NCBI GenBank assembly: GCA_025766275.1
Contig: JAFKAC010000011.1
Location: 806,001-870,000 of the forward strand
DNA from: Lactarius indigo
Lineage: Eukaryota; Basidiomycota; Agaricomycetes; Russulales; Russulaceae
Length of the DNA: 64,000 nt
Direction: 5' to 3'
Position numbers and translations under genes: made by a program
Notes under the pieces: model-generated
Database searches by the model: none
What the model saw: the letters and a program-made list of their open reading frames with translations, nothing else
What the model was told of the DNA's origin: nothing
Shown: positions 24,101 to 35,180 of the stretch, one piece after another
Position numbering within the stretch: position 1 is the stretch's first letter
Layout: the number at the start of each line of letters is the position of its first letter

Positions 24101-25540
24101 TCAAGACGAATCTTTACCCCCATCGAGCAGCCAGCGCAGTCCGGTTCTGACGTCTGACTGGTATTGTTCGGAGGATTTCAGTGTCGGGTAATTCGCATGG
24201 AAGACATGCGGGAGACCAGGGTAACTGTCAATTCGTCAGACGGAAGCTTTGGCGGAGAGAGCTGCTAGTAGCTCTCTGCTGGAATCGCACGTACACTTTC
24301 ACAAACGTCTTGCACCCTGCTTCCCGCAAAAGGCGGTCGTAAAGGAAGCTTTCGTCGCGGAGTGGATCCAGCCCACAGATCTGGAAGAACGTAGGTGGAA
24401 GGTTGGCATGCGAACTCGCCAGAACAGGCGAGAGCTCTGGGTCCATGGGGTCTGGTGCCCCAATGGTCTCTGTCAAAAAAAGGGGGGGATCAGCGGTCAT
24501 CCCATGCGATTTCGGTACGATCGAGCCCTCACTGAAAGTCCAGAGTATCAGTTCTTTGTTCAGATATGGAGCGTTTTTGTTTTGCTCCAACGAAAGCAGC
24601 TCGTTTGGGAACCTCGTTCTCATGTCAGCATATTGGCGTGATTGGACGAACACAACGCGCCCCACCGAGAATATGCATCGGCGTGCACCAAAAGCGGGGC
24701 AGCGAGGTATTGACCAGTGACAGGCGTATCGGCAAACGAGGGGTCATCGCGCACGCGAATTGAAAGGCCCGCTGAGAGTGTCCCCCCTGCTGAACAGCCT
24801 CCAAGAAGGAATCCCTTCTTGAGAGATACTGACAGTGCATCGACGTTCGCAACAGCCTACCAAATACGTTTCAGAGGTGGTCAAGGGACATTCCGGGGAC
24901 CAGAGAGTCACCCATTTCAAAGCCGCATGGCTGTCATTTAACTGAGTCGGGAACAGGTGACCCGGCGCGACGCTTTTAGCTAGGCGCTGAACCCCCCAAA
25001 AATGGAGAAGGGTATTCGAAGACAAACCGATATTCGACGTTCAATGTTGTCACTTGAAGATCCGTAGAAAGGTTCCGCATAAAATAGTCGTCTTGATCAA
25101 CATTACCGAAGATCATCCCTGAAAGTAACGTCGGGTTAAACAAAAGAAAAAAACAAGAAAATGTATAAGAACTGACCTCCACCGTGCAGCCAAAATAACA
25201 AAGGGTATGTCTGTCCTTCGTCTCCCGTGCCTGGAATCACCGCACGGACGGTGATCTCCCCCCCTTCAACTGGGACTTTGAAATCCTGAACACGATATTT
25301 GGCATCTAATGTGCCAGCTCGGTCCGGGATCACGAAACAAACAGATCAGGGGTACTGACCAGGGTGAAGACGCGCTTTCTCCTGAGCCGCATACGGCGGC
25401 TGGCCATGCTCTATCCATGCTTGCTGTGCTGCAGCGACGTCGACCGGCGGTGCCTCTAAGGCAATTGCTGGTCGATCGACCTTCTCCAACAAGGCAGTAA
25501 ACTCGGGATCTGGGTTTGACAAGTGCGCGTACTGCGACAT
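24101..25540 (-). CDS. Alpha/beta hydrolase, hormone-sensitive-lipase type
   Basis: Esterase/lipase-like gene with several introns, start chosen at the ATG at 25540 (MSQYAHLSNPDPEF); an in-frame ATG lies at 25555. The oxyanion motif is PLLFWLHGGG. Then come NVDQDDYFMRNL, LNVEYR, LNDSHAALKWV, the nucleophile elbow GGCSAGGTLSAGL (catalytic Ser in GxSxG), RDDPSFADTPVT, FPNELLSLEQNKNAPYLNKE, LPPTFFQICGLDPLRDESFL with the likely catalytic Asp, and after the last intron YPGLPHVFHANYP with the likely catalytic His. It ends LLDGGKDSS at the stop 24101-24103. The triad therefore looks complete. Substrate is unknown; family members hydrolyse short-chain esters or act in secondary metabolism. No signal peptide is seen, so probably intracellular. 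Confidence 0.75.
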
Positions 25541-25664
25541 CGCGGTCCACGTCACTTGATAACAGGGCGGATTTTACACACGGTGCACAACTGTTTACAG
25601 TAATCATGATAAGGTCGGATCAGCGCTCGGGAAAGCCGTGGCAGACATCCACACGTCTGAAAGA

Positions 25665-27487
25665 CTCTGAATTGGGGTACCGGGCCGGGTTCCACCAGCG
25701 CTCGGACTGCACAGCCACATTTAGCTGAAGCCCCATGTCATTGCTTTGAATATTTTGGCAATCCATATATAGTCCTGTGCTCTTCTACTCCTTTCCAGAG
25801 GGATAGTCAGTCTTTTACGGCGCTACCTCGTTGGTTGGAAGGGATCTACAAAGCGTGGAATTTCTCGATTGTTCAACTGCCAAAACCTTGGCCGAATATG
25901 CGTCGGAGAGTTCAACACAGGGTGTGCGGAGATGTGTGGGACTATAGTACATGTAGGTAGTTTCTCGTGTTCGTATTGGTTTCCCTCTGCCATGAGCTGA
26001 CTCGTCCATAGTTTGAGTCCTCCGAGTGTAGTCCAACAGGTCTCATCTTTACTACCACTTTTATACTCTCTTCAGGACCCTGAGGTGACCTGGAGAGTCA
26101 ACGACGCATGCTCCACACCGCGGCTATTCTTCGGGCCAGGGATCAGGGAGAGCGTGGACGCCATAGATTACTCATGGCTACAGAGGCCAACCTTTCGCCA
26201 GCCCCGCCGGACCCCGGTTTGGATCCTTCCTGTCTTCTGTTGTCACAAGGCTTATTCTATAGTCCTTGACAGCTTGACCCCCGAGACCGAGTCACTTGAA
26301 CCTCATTGGACCCACACACATAATTCGCCATCGACGAAGATTGACTATTCAAGTTCTGGATTTTATCTCCTACTTTTTCTCAGAGCGAGATATTTTACTT
26401 CGGGGCATTGTGTATTTCTCTTGTACGCACTCGAAACCCTCAAAGCTTTCCGCCGCAATTTTTGGAAGCCACACAGTAGGTTAAGCTAAAGACGTTCCCT
26501 CGCATTGATCAGTCATTCTACCGTGTGATCTTAGTCGTGAAGCAACCACGTGAGCGACTCAGGTCTACTTCCACTGACGTTTCGATGCCCCCCCGGACAA
26601 CCCAACCCCGGATACCATATCCCCGAGACTTCCATGCTACAGGTGGCGGCCGCACGAGATATTGAAGAACAAATATGCGCGCAGTCATTCGCGGACGCTC
26701 GGAATTGGAGCGGCTGATTGTAGCTGCGCGCTCATTGTTACATCAATGTCGCGACTAGCGTGCCAAGTAGTCGCAATAGCTTGATACGAATAATGGAGAA
26801 GATAGAAGAGTAGTATGGCCCCGGGTGGATGTGCCGTTGTGTGCGAAAATAGTAAGCTGCTGAGATATGCCTGAGGGACGTCATCTGGTCGGCCGGATAG
26901 CTATTATAGATTTCAAGTGCTACAGCTGCTGAAGAAAGACTGTTCGACACTCTTCTGAACACTCGGGATCGATGTGTTAGGACTTTTAGCAAAGACAGTG
27001 ACACCAGTGTCATCATCGCAAACACGTGAAACGTGGTTCCATGAACGCCGACCACATCCGAGGACAGAGTCCTATTGGCGCACTGCGTCCGGAGCCTTTG
27101 CGTACGGTACCTCTTTGTCCGAGTCCACCATTTCGTCGTGCGCCCGGCCTCTAAATCTCCTGGGCAGCTTGTACCATTGGTCCTGTCTCTTATGGCACGG
27201 GGCGTTAGTAGAGGCTGTGGAGCATCACGACCAAGGTAGCAAGAGGCAGCGAAGACACGATTGACGGCCTGTAAACTAATGCCAGATGGGGCGCGAATGC
27301 ACAAAAACGCTGCCGTCATCCTTCACTCACTGGTCCTAGGGTCATGCCGGCCGCAGCTAGTCGACAGTGTGGTCAGGGACAACACCGTGACAGTGCTAGC
27401 TTACGACATGGGGCGCCCAAATATTCAGGAGAAACAAAAAACACCGCCCCCGCCCTCGCTTCCTAATTTGGGTTTGGCTCACTTCGC
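25665..27487 (+). repeat. Upstream segment of tandem unit A (before C2)
   Basis: DNA homologous to the segments before C3 and C4. It begins near 25675 with ccgggccgggttccaccagc, found also at about 49898. The match continues through the small-gene region at about 26070-26170 and a later part (about 26560-27300) that has parallels at 51160-52050 and 57480-58290. The later part may hold a minus-strand exon (reading GGIETSVEVD here, QEAIEMSAEVD in the next unit), but I cannot prove it codes. The last 200 bp should be the promoter of C2. Confidence 0.55.
26075..26273 (+). pseudogene. Decayed copy of the small ADLERQRRVL gene
   Basis: Reads GDLESQRRMLHTAAILRARD and QGERGRH in one frame, equivalent to ADLERQRRVLHNAAVLQARD of the best-preserved copy at 56827. 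The rest differs, lacks the conserved PEAWTPQ end and soon meets a stop. Likely dead. Confidence 0.4.
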
Positions 27488-28793
27488 ATGGCCTCCGTAC
27501 TCAACCTTTTTCGTGATATTATCTACAAGTTGTGCTCTACAGGAGGTTTTGTTCGCCTTTTCATCGGGCCTTGGAACTTGTTTTTAGCCTTCCTCGGTCG
27601 CAGGTTGGGTGTTTGGCGCCTGTGGGACAACAGAAAACGGTGATCATTCCCGAAAGCTGAGCAGACACAAAGTTCGTCTCCCTACACTGGGAAAAGCCTG
27701 GACTTGCGGGAATGTGCGGCAGCAGCAAGTTACATTCCAGTGTCAGCTCAGCGACAAGGTCGGCAAGTCACCCGAGTTCATATTACATATCGAGTGCAAC
27801 CCAGCAACCATAACCACAATCACCAACCGCATCAGATACCCTTCATATATCCCCTGCAAACCTCACAGTGGAGCTTCCGAGTCACCGAGATCATGTCAAC
27901 CCTTCGCCTGTCTTTGACGCGAGGGTCGACCCTAACCGTAGATCTACCGATTCGAGCATTCGGAGACGCTCAAGCGACAGGCCCTCTATCATCCAAACAC
28001 ATTCGTGAGAATCTTTGCCCACGCCAGTCAGTCAACCAACGCAATTTCCTAGGGCTCACCATCGCCACTTTGGACGTGGGCCTTCTGTGTCGCCGTCAAG
28101 AACGTCATCGAGATCACCTTCCCCGACGCCTCAGCTCCCTCGTTTTGAAGTTGATGTCACAAACCCACATCCTCAACTGCAGGTTGACAGAAGAGACAGT
28201 CCAATACACCCTCCCTCAGTTACTTCCCACGGACATACGCAACAAAACCCACCAAGTATGCGCGGACAAGACAGGAGGCAGTCTTCGATGAGTGTGGTCG
28301 TGGGAGTAGTGAATCCGTCGACAGATTCGCTCTCGGTCCCTCTCAGGATTTTAACAGATGGACCACCACTGACAGAGGAACCGTACAACATAGACTCTCC
28401 AACTGACCATTTGTCCGTCCCCGACACTGTCGATCTACGTGAAGGATTACCCCAATACAATCCGACGTCCTCGTCCTCTTCTGTTTCATCGAACTTGGAC
28501 CCGCCTGCTGGTCGCCCCTTACAATTAATAACACCCGAACAAGTTCCAAGATACACAAAGGATGTCACAGTGCAGGTAGATAACATTATTGCGACTATCA
28601 ATCGCTTACGCCTTTGGCAGACCTCGCGAAAGCACCTACTACGAAATTCCGCCTTTGACAAGGACGTTTCCTCAGTATGTATGTAACTAGATAGTTTTCA
28701 ATGTCTAATGAAGACCCCTCCTAGCATCTCACGTCAGACTGGTCACTTGGAAGATCAAGTGGAAGATTGCGCTTCCTGGGTGCCGGAAACCAA
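27488..28793 (+). pseudogene. WW-like membrane protein copy C2, 5' segment
   Basis: Begins MASVLNLFRDIIYKL at 27488, as in C3. After LAFLGRRLGVWRLWDNRKR an in-frame TGA follows, where C3 continues. From about 28000 the homologous reading (RSPSPTPQLPRFEVD, LQLITPEQVPRYTKDVTVQV) is in another frame, so at least one frameshift has also occurred. The donor used in C3 after QVE (GT) is AT here. The final exon reads CASWVPETN and stops where element 1 inserts, between the N codon's first bases. It is the first of three pieces of one gene. Confidence 0.75.
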
Positions 28794-28808
28794 CATCAGC
28801 AAATTCCC
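28794..28808 (+). repeat. Left terminal inverted repeat of element 1
   Basis: CATCAGCAAATTCCC, identical to the reverse complement of 39716-39730. Target duplication AA precedes it. Confidence 0.85.
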
Positions 28809-28829
28809 TGCGAAATTCCAATGCCATCA

Positions 28830-29060
28830 TGATGGAATATAATATCTGTTTTCACATTATAATATCCGTTTTTCCTGTATAATGTCCACAATCCCTTATT
28901 TAGCATAATGTGTCTGGCTCGTATATTATATTATTTTAGTGATGCCATCATTACAGCAGAATAGTCACATTGTAAGCATGTTGTTACAGAGCGACAAGGT
29001 GGTTATAAGGGGGTTATAATATAATTATATCATAGCCACACACCCGTTATTGGCTGATTC
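28830..29060. repeat. AT-rich subterminal region of element 1, left
   Basis: Short motifs such as tataatatc followed by gtttt recur at about 28840-28875, and ATAAC/GTTAT words recur here and before the right end (39510-39715). Subterminal repeats of this kind bind transposase in CACTA elements; that role is inference here. Confidence 0.45.
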
Positions 29061-29524
29061 TGATCGTGTTGTGGTCGGGTTAGGGGGTAATAGTAATCAA
29101 ATTTTGATTCCGCTGCACATGAATTGCGAGGGACCCACGATGTGGTTATAAGTTTATTGTGAGGCCATAGGGATTAAGTTGCTATCAGATTGTACACTCA
29201 TTATGTGTTGGTTTCAGTTTCACTGTGACCTGATTGGGAGTGGGTCATAACGGAGGCCTAATGCCATAGTAACGCGTTCACGAGATGCACACAGAGGGGT
29301 TGCTGTATGATTACGACGGGATTATATGGTCCTTGTAAATGGTTCATCGTATGATTATGATGGGGGTATTGTCGAGTCGTGAGCGTATTGTCACCTCAAT
29401 GCTATTGTATCATATATTTCATCACGCCGGCAGCCTTCTCACAACCGACTTAGGGAACAGCCTGAGACCAAATCTGAAGTTCATTATATCTATCGAGAAC
29501 AAACTACTAGTATAGAAAACGAAT

Positions 29525-31245
29525 TTACTCTGAGGTATTTCCCATGGCAATCTCACGGGCAGCACGTTTTGCTTTTCCCTGCTCCCGCATGATCGCCCCT
29601 GCACTGTGCGAGTTCACATCCTCGCTGTTACCGTAGAGTGAGCGAGGGAAAATTTTCCTGGCATTCGGATTAGTGCATAGACTAGATAGAAAATAGGAAA
29701 ACCACTTACTCGTTCCACCACTGGAGGAGGCTTTCTAATTCCTCATCGACCGCCATGAAATCCTTGTAGACAAGGAGTTCACGATAGAAGCCACGGTATG
29801 GAAAACCAGTGTGCTGTCCTGTCACTGGGTCTTGGCTGCCAGGTACAAAGACGGGGTCGGTGGAGAGCGCAAAACGAACCTACATGTCATTGAGTTTAGT
29901 TCACAAACATAGAGAGCTCACTTACCAACGTTGCAATGTAGGCGATCGATTCGAATGTCACCCAGTCTATGTTATGTAAGGCTGCATTTCCTCCACGCGA
30001 TGATCTGTTTGCCACTCTTGCAGAACTTGGGGAAATAAAGACGTGTTTGTATGCCTAGAACACATCATTAGTGTGGTGAATCCACAAACGAATTTAAAAG
30101 CTTACCACAATGAGCAAATTGCTACGCAAAAACCCCTTGTAATAGTCATTAATTTCGAAGACTCCCTTTGGCCAGAGGAAGGAAGGAAGGTCAGCGGCAG
30201 TAATTTCTCGCATGCCACGACGAAGTTCCTCACAAACGCTAAGGACTTGAGTGAATACGGTGTCTAAGCCAATAAAAAAAAACTCACTTGACGTTGTCCC
30301 AATCGAATGTGATAGGACACAGGAGCCTACCAGACGTAAGGTGGTTGAAACCCAGGAGGTGACGCGAACGAGGAAACGCAGGTTCCCAGTCGATGCAAGG
30401 CCACAGGCCAATAGAACTTCGGATGCCGCTCACATCTGCGCGGCGCGCTTGCTTGCGACCAATGTCAATCTGTGATGACAGAAAGTCAGCGAAACAATAC
30501 GAGGCGATTAACGACTTACTATATAGTCAAGGTTGATGGAGAACTCGGGGCAAGCATAATCCCCAGCCCTCCAAATCAGCTTGTTCATCTCCGGTGCTAC
30601 CTTGGTGAGGAGGTGATACTTCCTGTATTGCTGGTTCGAACTAAAGCAGTTGGTCAGATGTTTCAATGACTATGAAAACGACTTACTGCTCAGTGTGTAT
30701 GTCGTCTTCGTCAGTGGTAGGGTCGCGGGACACAGCCTCATCGATCATCACGTTAAACCTGTCCCACATCTCCACACAACGACCAAGAATCATCCCTTTC
30801 TTCTTCCAGTGCTTGTCATTGATGAGAGCTAACGCGTCCTCATAGTGGTCAATAGGACTCCTATAGGCTTACATCAGGTTTTTGTCTGTGAACGGGAAAT
30901 AAAAGTCTTACTCATTGTCTGAGTCCCCCGACCCCTCCCTCTGTCTCTTCCTAGGAGAGGGATTGTCGTCGTCACCGGAACCAGGGTTTGGAGGTGGAGA
31001 TGTCTGGAAGCGTGGGCGACTCTGATGGTGGGGTCCACCGTGTTTCTGAAGGTGCACCCAATTTGTCTGCGGCAGTGGCGGCCACAGTCTTGAGCAGGGA
31101 GACGCACATCTATTTTCTGACTCGTTTGGCCGTATGCACTTTAGAGACATCGGGATAAAGCAAGAGAGGGATGCAAAAGGACTCACCAATGCTGGCCGTC
31201 TATATGTGGTCGCTGCAGCGAAATTGGTGCCGATCCAGTGGTCAT
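29525..31245 (-). CDS. DUF6698 protein inside element 1
   Basis: Seven or more exons on minus, joined by short GT-AG introns, give a DUF6698-like protein, a family expanded in Agaricomycetes with unknown function. The N-terminal part is Pro/Asp/Arg-rich (SPPPNPGSGDDDNPSPRKRQ). Then come DHYEDALALINDKHWKKKG, HLLTKVAPEMNKLIWRAGDY, RADVSGIRSSIGLWPC, RHLLGFNHLTSGRLLCPITF, ADLPSFLWPKGVFEINDYY, KGFLRSNLLIVVAYKHVFI, SPSSARVANRSSRGGNAAL, VRFALSTDPVFVPG, FYRELLVYKDF and ESLLQWWNEKIFP. It ends AMGNTSE at 29525. Frames and splice sites look intact, so it may be expressed. The start is uncertain (31245, or 31266). It lies within the inverted repeats and points away from the transposase, so it travels with the element. 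Confidence 0.72.
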
Positions 31246-32640
31246 GAGCACCAAGTTAGTGACCATGGACGGGAGAGCTAATAGGAATTGTACACTGAGT
31301 TAGTCCTGATGAGCACTCGTCCGAAAGGTCTGACACTGGCACGAGTTGCAAACTGAATTGGTGGCCCATACTAGTACGGTTGTGACATGTGATCCATGCG
31401 TTATGCCATCACAAACTCGTCGTAATTTCGAATTAAACGCTCAAGTTCATTCTCACCATTCATTCGACATTTCTAGGACTCGGCTTCTGTTGAGCACGAT
31501 TGTGCGGTCATATCCTTCTGGGGCTTGCCATCTCTCTTCTCAGTCGCTCAATTTGATTGCTCTGAGCACCAGAAATGGACAATACACATAAATTTATCCG
31601 AGTCAACGTTCCTCTCGTCTCTGCATACTTCTAGTCCCTCTATTTGAAAGTCTCTCTGGGAAATGGAAGCGGGAAAATACTTATGTGGTATGGTGCTGCA
31701 TTGGTGCGTGTTTCATGCTGCAATGACAATTCTTACTTAACTCCCCCCATAGCTCAAGTTTCATGACCCATCGTCACCCTCAATCGCAATTTGTCCAAGG
31801 TACTGGCTGGTGAAATGATTGGATGTTGGGAGCGGTCCAATTTACTAGGTTTGGTTACGAGTGCCAGTGCATTGCGTCAAGACATTTTGCGTCCTTTGTA
31901 TTGACTATTTCTTTTTTGCTTAGCCGATGCTCACCATGTGCTATCATGTCTCGTGGTGCTTAGGGGTAAGGGGGCGAGAAATTAGTTGGGTGAGGGAAGT
32001 CGCTGAGAGGGGAGGTGCGTGTACTCCTCCAATTCACGTTTCGTGACCTACTAAGGTCCCCCAACGGTCTCCCTATTTTCTCCTCTTCGATTCACGAGAA
32101 GAAGCTCAGACATGTGAAGGCCGTGTCCCGGATCGTCTCCATTTTCCTTCCCATTCCCGGCCTCCGTCGACATCTCTGTCTCATCGTCCCCAATTTGTCT
32201 CTTTTACACCAATTTGTTTTCTCCCATTTCTCGCGTTGACAAGGCACACTCGTCTTGCTACTCACTTGCGTGTCAATAGTATTCACCGCGTACGCTGTTT
32301 CTCAGCGGTTCGGCCAGAGGAGAAGCAGTGGCGACTCCCTATTCACTGCAGAGCCCTCAACACTCATTTCCGGGTGCAGAGGGCCAAGCGGAGGCCTGCA
32401 GAAAATATGGCAGTGGGAGATTCAAAGTGGACATTATTCCAGTAGTGGAGATTGTACTTTTTTTTTTTTTTTTTGTAGATTGGGGTCCGCAATAGATGTA
32501 TATAAGCTCCTGTAGTTGGCGACCTCAAATTTGACTGGGACGAGTTGGAGTCAGTGCGTGAGAAAACTGAGTCTGTATCTTGAATCAACAAATGTTGATC
32601 AACAAACTGTCAATACGTCTTTCGGTCTACTACACCCATT

Positions 32641-34405
32641 CTAATGTACACAGACCTGGTCAATTTCCCCTTCATCCCCAGCACTCTTGCCACCAACATT
32701 GCCATACACATCCCCATTGAGGGCTACCACTGCCCCAAAGTGGCTTCTCCAGGAGTCTCTGGGCACTAGCCCCTCATCGCTTTCGCCCCTTTCCCACGTT
32801 TCACAACGGTTCTGTGTTATCGTTGCGCCCTGAGTACAATAATGAGGATACGACTTTGGAAAGTGAGCCTTCGGGAATAACCTGTATATAGAGAGATGTT
32901 TGATTGCTCTAGATGCCCGAAGTACATGTTTCTGCAAAAGAGTCTGGTTGGAATCTTCGTTACTCCTCCCACCTTACCCAATTGCAGTGTAGTTCCCTGC
33001 ACCTTGAGAAACGCTTGATCTCAGAAGATTTTAGAGCATGAAATCATAGAGTGCACCACCCGTGCAGTTACCACCTTGCACTGTTATATGGATCAAGTTG
33101 GTGTCCTCATCCCTGATATAGAGCACATAGCCGCCTCCATTATGTTTTCGGAGGTCAGTCTTAACCTCTTTTTTGCAAATCCACGCCACTTAACACGCGT
33201 TGACAGGATGGCGACTCACAGGATGGTGACGCAAGCAACTCACAGGATCAGACTTTAGAAGACGCAGCCATTTCCGAAAGGGTGCCCCGGTCATGACTTG
33301 TAAACAGGTCTCTTTCTCACTGGCACTTACGGACCGTCTCGCGCAGCACCTTGCGTACCTGCGCTGGCGAAAAGCCCATATCGGCCAACATACCCACTTG
33401 TTCTGCACTTCAAGTTGGCTCTGTACCGCCGCCACCAGCACCACCGTTCGTGACACACTGCAACTCTCAGCTGGCTCGCTCTGGTGTATCGAGAATTATC
33501 GTGCTATAGTTGTTGATATGCAGGTCATCACGTGATATCTTGCCCCTGTCTGAATCTGGATGATGCGCCACCAGCAAGATAGCAGAGATGTCGGGCCATA
33601 CACCCAACAAATTTCTTTGCGGTGAGCTTGGAATTGTGACTGTTTTTATTAAATTGGTCGGAGGACTGCCGGAGGTCTCGATCGTTTCCCCCACTTACCC
33701 AGCGCAAGGTATTGTCGATGTAAGTATTGCTCGCAGCGAGCGCAGGATGGTCACTATTGGCACCGTCGTGGAAGACGGTGCCAATAGGAAAGGATATAGC
33801 TGCCATGTTCACGTAGCGAACGATGGGTTCTTGTCAAAAATCCGCAAACTTGGGGTAAGATCATTGTTTTATCTACTAGATGCTCTAATCAACCTCCTAG
33901 CACCACTTCAGACCTGGTCTGCGCCTTCTACCACCCTTGGGACCGCCTCGCCGTAGGACAACTCGAATTGAATCGGTTCAAATGACCGATCGATCTCGTC
34001 GCCCGATCCATTCGCAAGGTTCAGGTGGACCCTTAAGTTCATCCTGATATGCCATCCTGCATATATCTATGGAAGAGGTAAGTTAGCGGTTTTTATAGCG
34101 CAAAGGGAGGTACTCACCCTAGCTACAAGCGACCCAATGGCTCCCTTCAAGCCCTTCCACACCGCCTTTAGGAGTGCGCGCAAGAGCCTACTTGCAAGGC
34201 CAAGTAACATACTAAACGAATGGTAAGTCGTTTGTTTGCGACAATGCGAGGGATAACTCACATTTGGAATCTGTTTTGAGTAGGGATGATTGGGGAGTTG
34301 ATGGTGATGAGTGAGTGGGTAATCGAGCGCCGTCGTCGACGCGTACGGGTAAACGAGCGCCGGCGTCGACCCGCGCGGCACCGGCATTGCTTCAAGCAAA
34401 ATCAA
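32641..34405 (-). CDS. Possible cargo gene of element 1, not recognised
   Basis: Exon-like stretches on minus, each bounded by plausible splice sites. They include LLGLASRLLRALLKAVWKG near 34160, EPIQFELSYGEAVPRVVEGA near 33930, VGMLADMGFSPAQVRKVLRE near 33370, NLIHITVQGGNCTGGALYDF near 33090 and WRSHFGAVVALNGDVYGNVG ending at a stop at 32641. The ADMGFSPAQVRKVL part looks like the first two helices of a UBA domain. I could not join all pieces into one frame, so this may be a decayed or fused passenger gene. Confidence 0.25.
33754..33787. repeat. Perfect 14-bp inverted repeat (hairpin)
   Basis: The arm ctattggcaccgtc at 33754-33767 is exactly repeated in reverse complement at 33774-33787, with the loop gtggaa. 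It lies in the unassigned interior of element 1. It could form a stable hairpin in DNA or RNA, or bind a dimeric protein. Confidence 0.7.
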
Positions 34406-35180
34406 CTTGCAGGCTCACATTTTTACGCACTGGCAGCAACCAGAACTTGAAGGGCATTAAGGACTCAGACTCGAGAGTTTTTTTTCGCACCATGCCACCG
34501 CCGCTGCGCCGACTTCGTGCCATATATTATGATTACTACAATACTGTTAAGTCCGAGTCGTTTACAAAAATCGGCGGCACATGCACCGCCAGTCTTGAAC
34601 GCGCTGTGCCCCCCCAACTTCGTATTAGCCTATTAGGATACAGATATTACATTAAATATTAAGTATTAATATTACACAACCATATCTATTGCACTTATTC
34701 TTGACAGATGAGAACTCCAAATTTCAAAAGACCTAATTTATATTTTTTATTCCCGTCTGGTGGTCTGGCAAGGTGGCACAACCCGGAACGTGATCCGAAT
34801 CTCGATTTAGCACAGAATCTAATTACTCGATCATCCCCCCCTCCAAAAAAAAAAAATGCTCGATCATTTGGGAAGCGTTCAGAGCAGTCAGAGTGTCAAA
34901 ACGGGCTCACTTAGGCCACACTCACATTTTACAGATGTATTTCACACTTCCCTCCTTCCTGCCTCTCCGGTTTTCTTGTCCGTACATGCATATCGCTCCA
35001 CATGTTGTCCACTGTTCTCTTTAAACTCTTACTGTTTTAGCGTAATATTGAACAATCCTAGTGAACCAAGAGTTCAGTTCAAGTTACAGCCACGGTTCAG
35101 TTTGGTTCACGGTCCATTTTGGCTTTTGACGAGGCGGCATCTTACATCACTCACCACCCATTTTTCGCACTCTTTCCACC

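Larger units (their letters stand above)
31246..35180. other. Large unassigned interior of element 1
   Basis: Nearly 4 kb between the two genes of element 1. 31250-32640 shows nothing firm; a T-run of about 18 lies at about 32458. Minus-strand exon-like pieces lie between 34405 and 32641 (separate entry). 34410-35180 is low in coding signal apart from the start of the transposase gene; it holds an A-run at about 34847. Confidence 0.4.

Noticed and set aside
24249..24641. Plus-strand frame of 130 codons
   Set aside because: Antisense to the LPPTFFQICGLDPLRDE exon of the hydrolase.
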